Positions 6,684-6,719 of a stretch of DNA of 6,719 bases are shown piece by piece. This stretch comes from Pseudomonadota bacterium (GTDB lineage Bacteria; Pseudomonadota; Alphaproteobacteria; Rhizobiales; Tepidamorphaceae): positions 1 to 6,719 of the forward strand of contig JAEYRQ010000325.1 in the NCBI GenBank assembly GCA_023435545.1, given 5' to 3'. The position numbers and the translations under genes were made by a program. Below the pieces are notes generated by a model. That model saw only the letters and a list, made by a program, of their open reading frames with translations, did no database searches and was not told the DNA's origin. Position 1 is the first letter of the stretch. Every line of letters starts with the position of its first letter.

Positions 6684-6719
6684 CGGGGCCGCCGCCCCGT
6701 CGGCCCCGGCCCCCGCCCC
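6684..6719. other. Right-edge segment of almost pure G+C, probable contig-end error or non-coding lead
   Basis: In these 36 bases there is no A and only one T (6700). The bottom strand is a run of G-rich triplets. Read in the permease frame it would give mostly Gly and Arg. Its composition mirrors the left edge, where the strand entering the window is also G-rich. Confidence 0.4.

Noticed and set aside
1..6719. Search for tRNA, rRNA, CRISPR repeats, IS ends, att sites or a novel multi-gene system
   Set aside because: No direct repeat arrays, transposase motifs or RNA gene signatures were seen; four ordinary metabolic, regulatory and transport genes fill almost the whole window.

Overview
The window reads as a piece of a GC-rich bacterial chromosome (about two thirds G+C by eye, with strong G/C preference at third codon positions). 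The gene set, a fused indolepyruvate ferredoxin oxidoreductase, an Lrp/AsnC regulator, a D-amino-acid dehydrogenase-like flavoprotein and a fused TRAP permease, is typical of Alphaproteobacteria such as Rhodospirillales or Hyphomicrobiales. That assignment is an inference from protein style; no marker gene is present.

Layout. Positions 3-611 (+) hold the C-terminal part of a DAO-type FAD oxidoreductase cut by the left edge. It converges, 22 bases away, on an Lrp/AsnC regulator at 634-1119 (-). A 133-base divergent control region (1120-1252) is AT-richer than its surroundings and holds two palindromes, a possible -10 box and a leader hairpin. From it runs a 1160-codon gene (1253-4735, +) for a one-chain IorA-IorB indolepyruvate (arylpyruvate) oxidoreductase with all the expected domains. 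After a 32-base gap with a possible hairpin, a fused TRAP permease (4768-6645, -) runs in from the right edge; its substrate-binding protein is not in the window.

How the parts may work together. The flavoprotein could oxidise amino acids to 2-oxo acids. The fused oxidoreductase would convert arylpyruvate or branched 2-oxo acids to acyl-CoA and reduced acceptor. The divergent Lrp-type protein probably senses an amino acid or 2-oxo acid and controls the oxidoreductase. The TRAP permease could import a related organic acid. Only the Lrp-oxidoreductase link is supported by gene arrangement; the rest is inference.

Both outer edges look compositionally abnormal (almost no T at the left, no A and one T at the right). 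This resembles contig-end sequence error more than biology. I found no mobile element, CRISPR array, RNA gene or clearly novel system.
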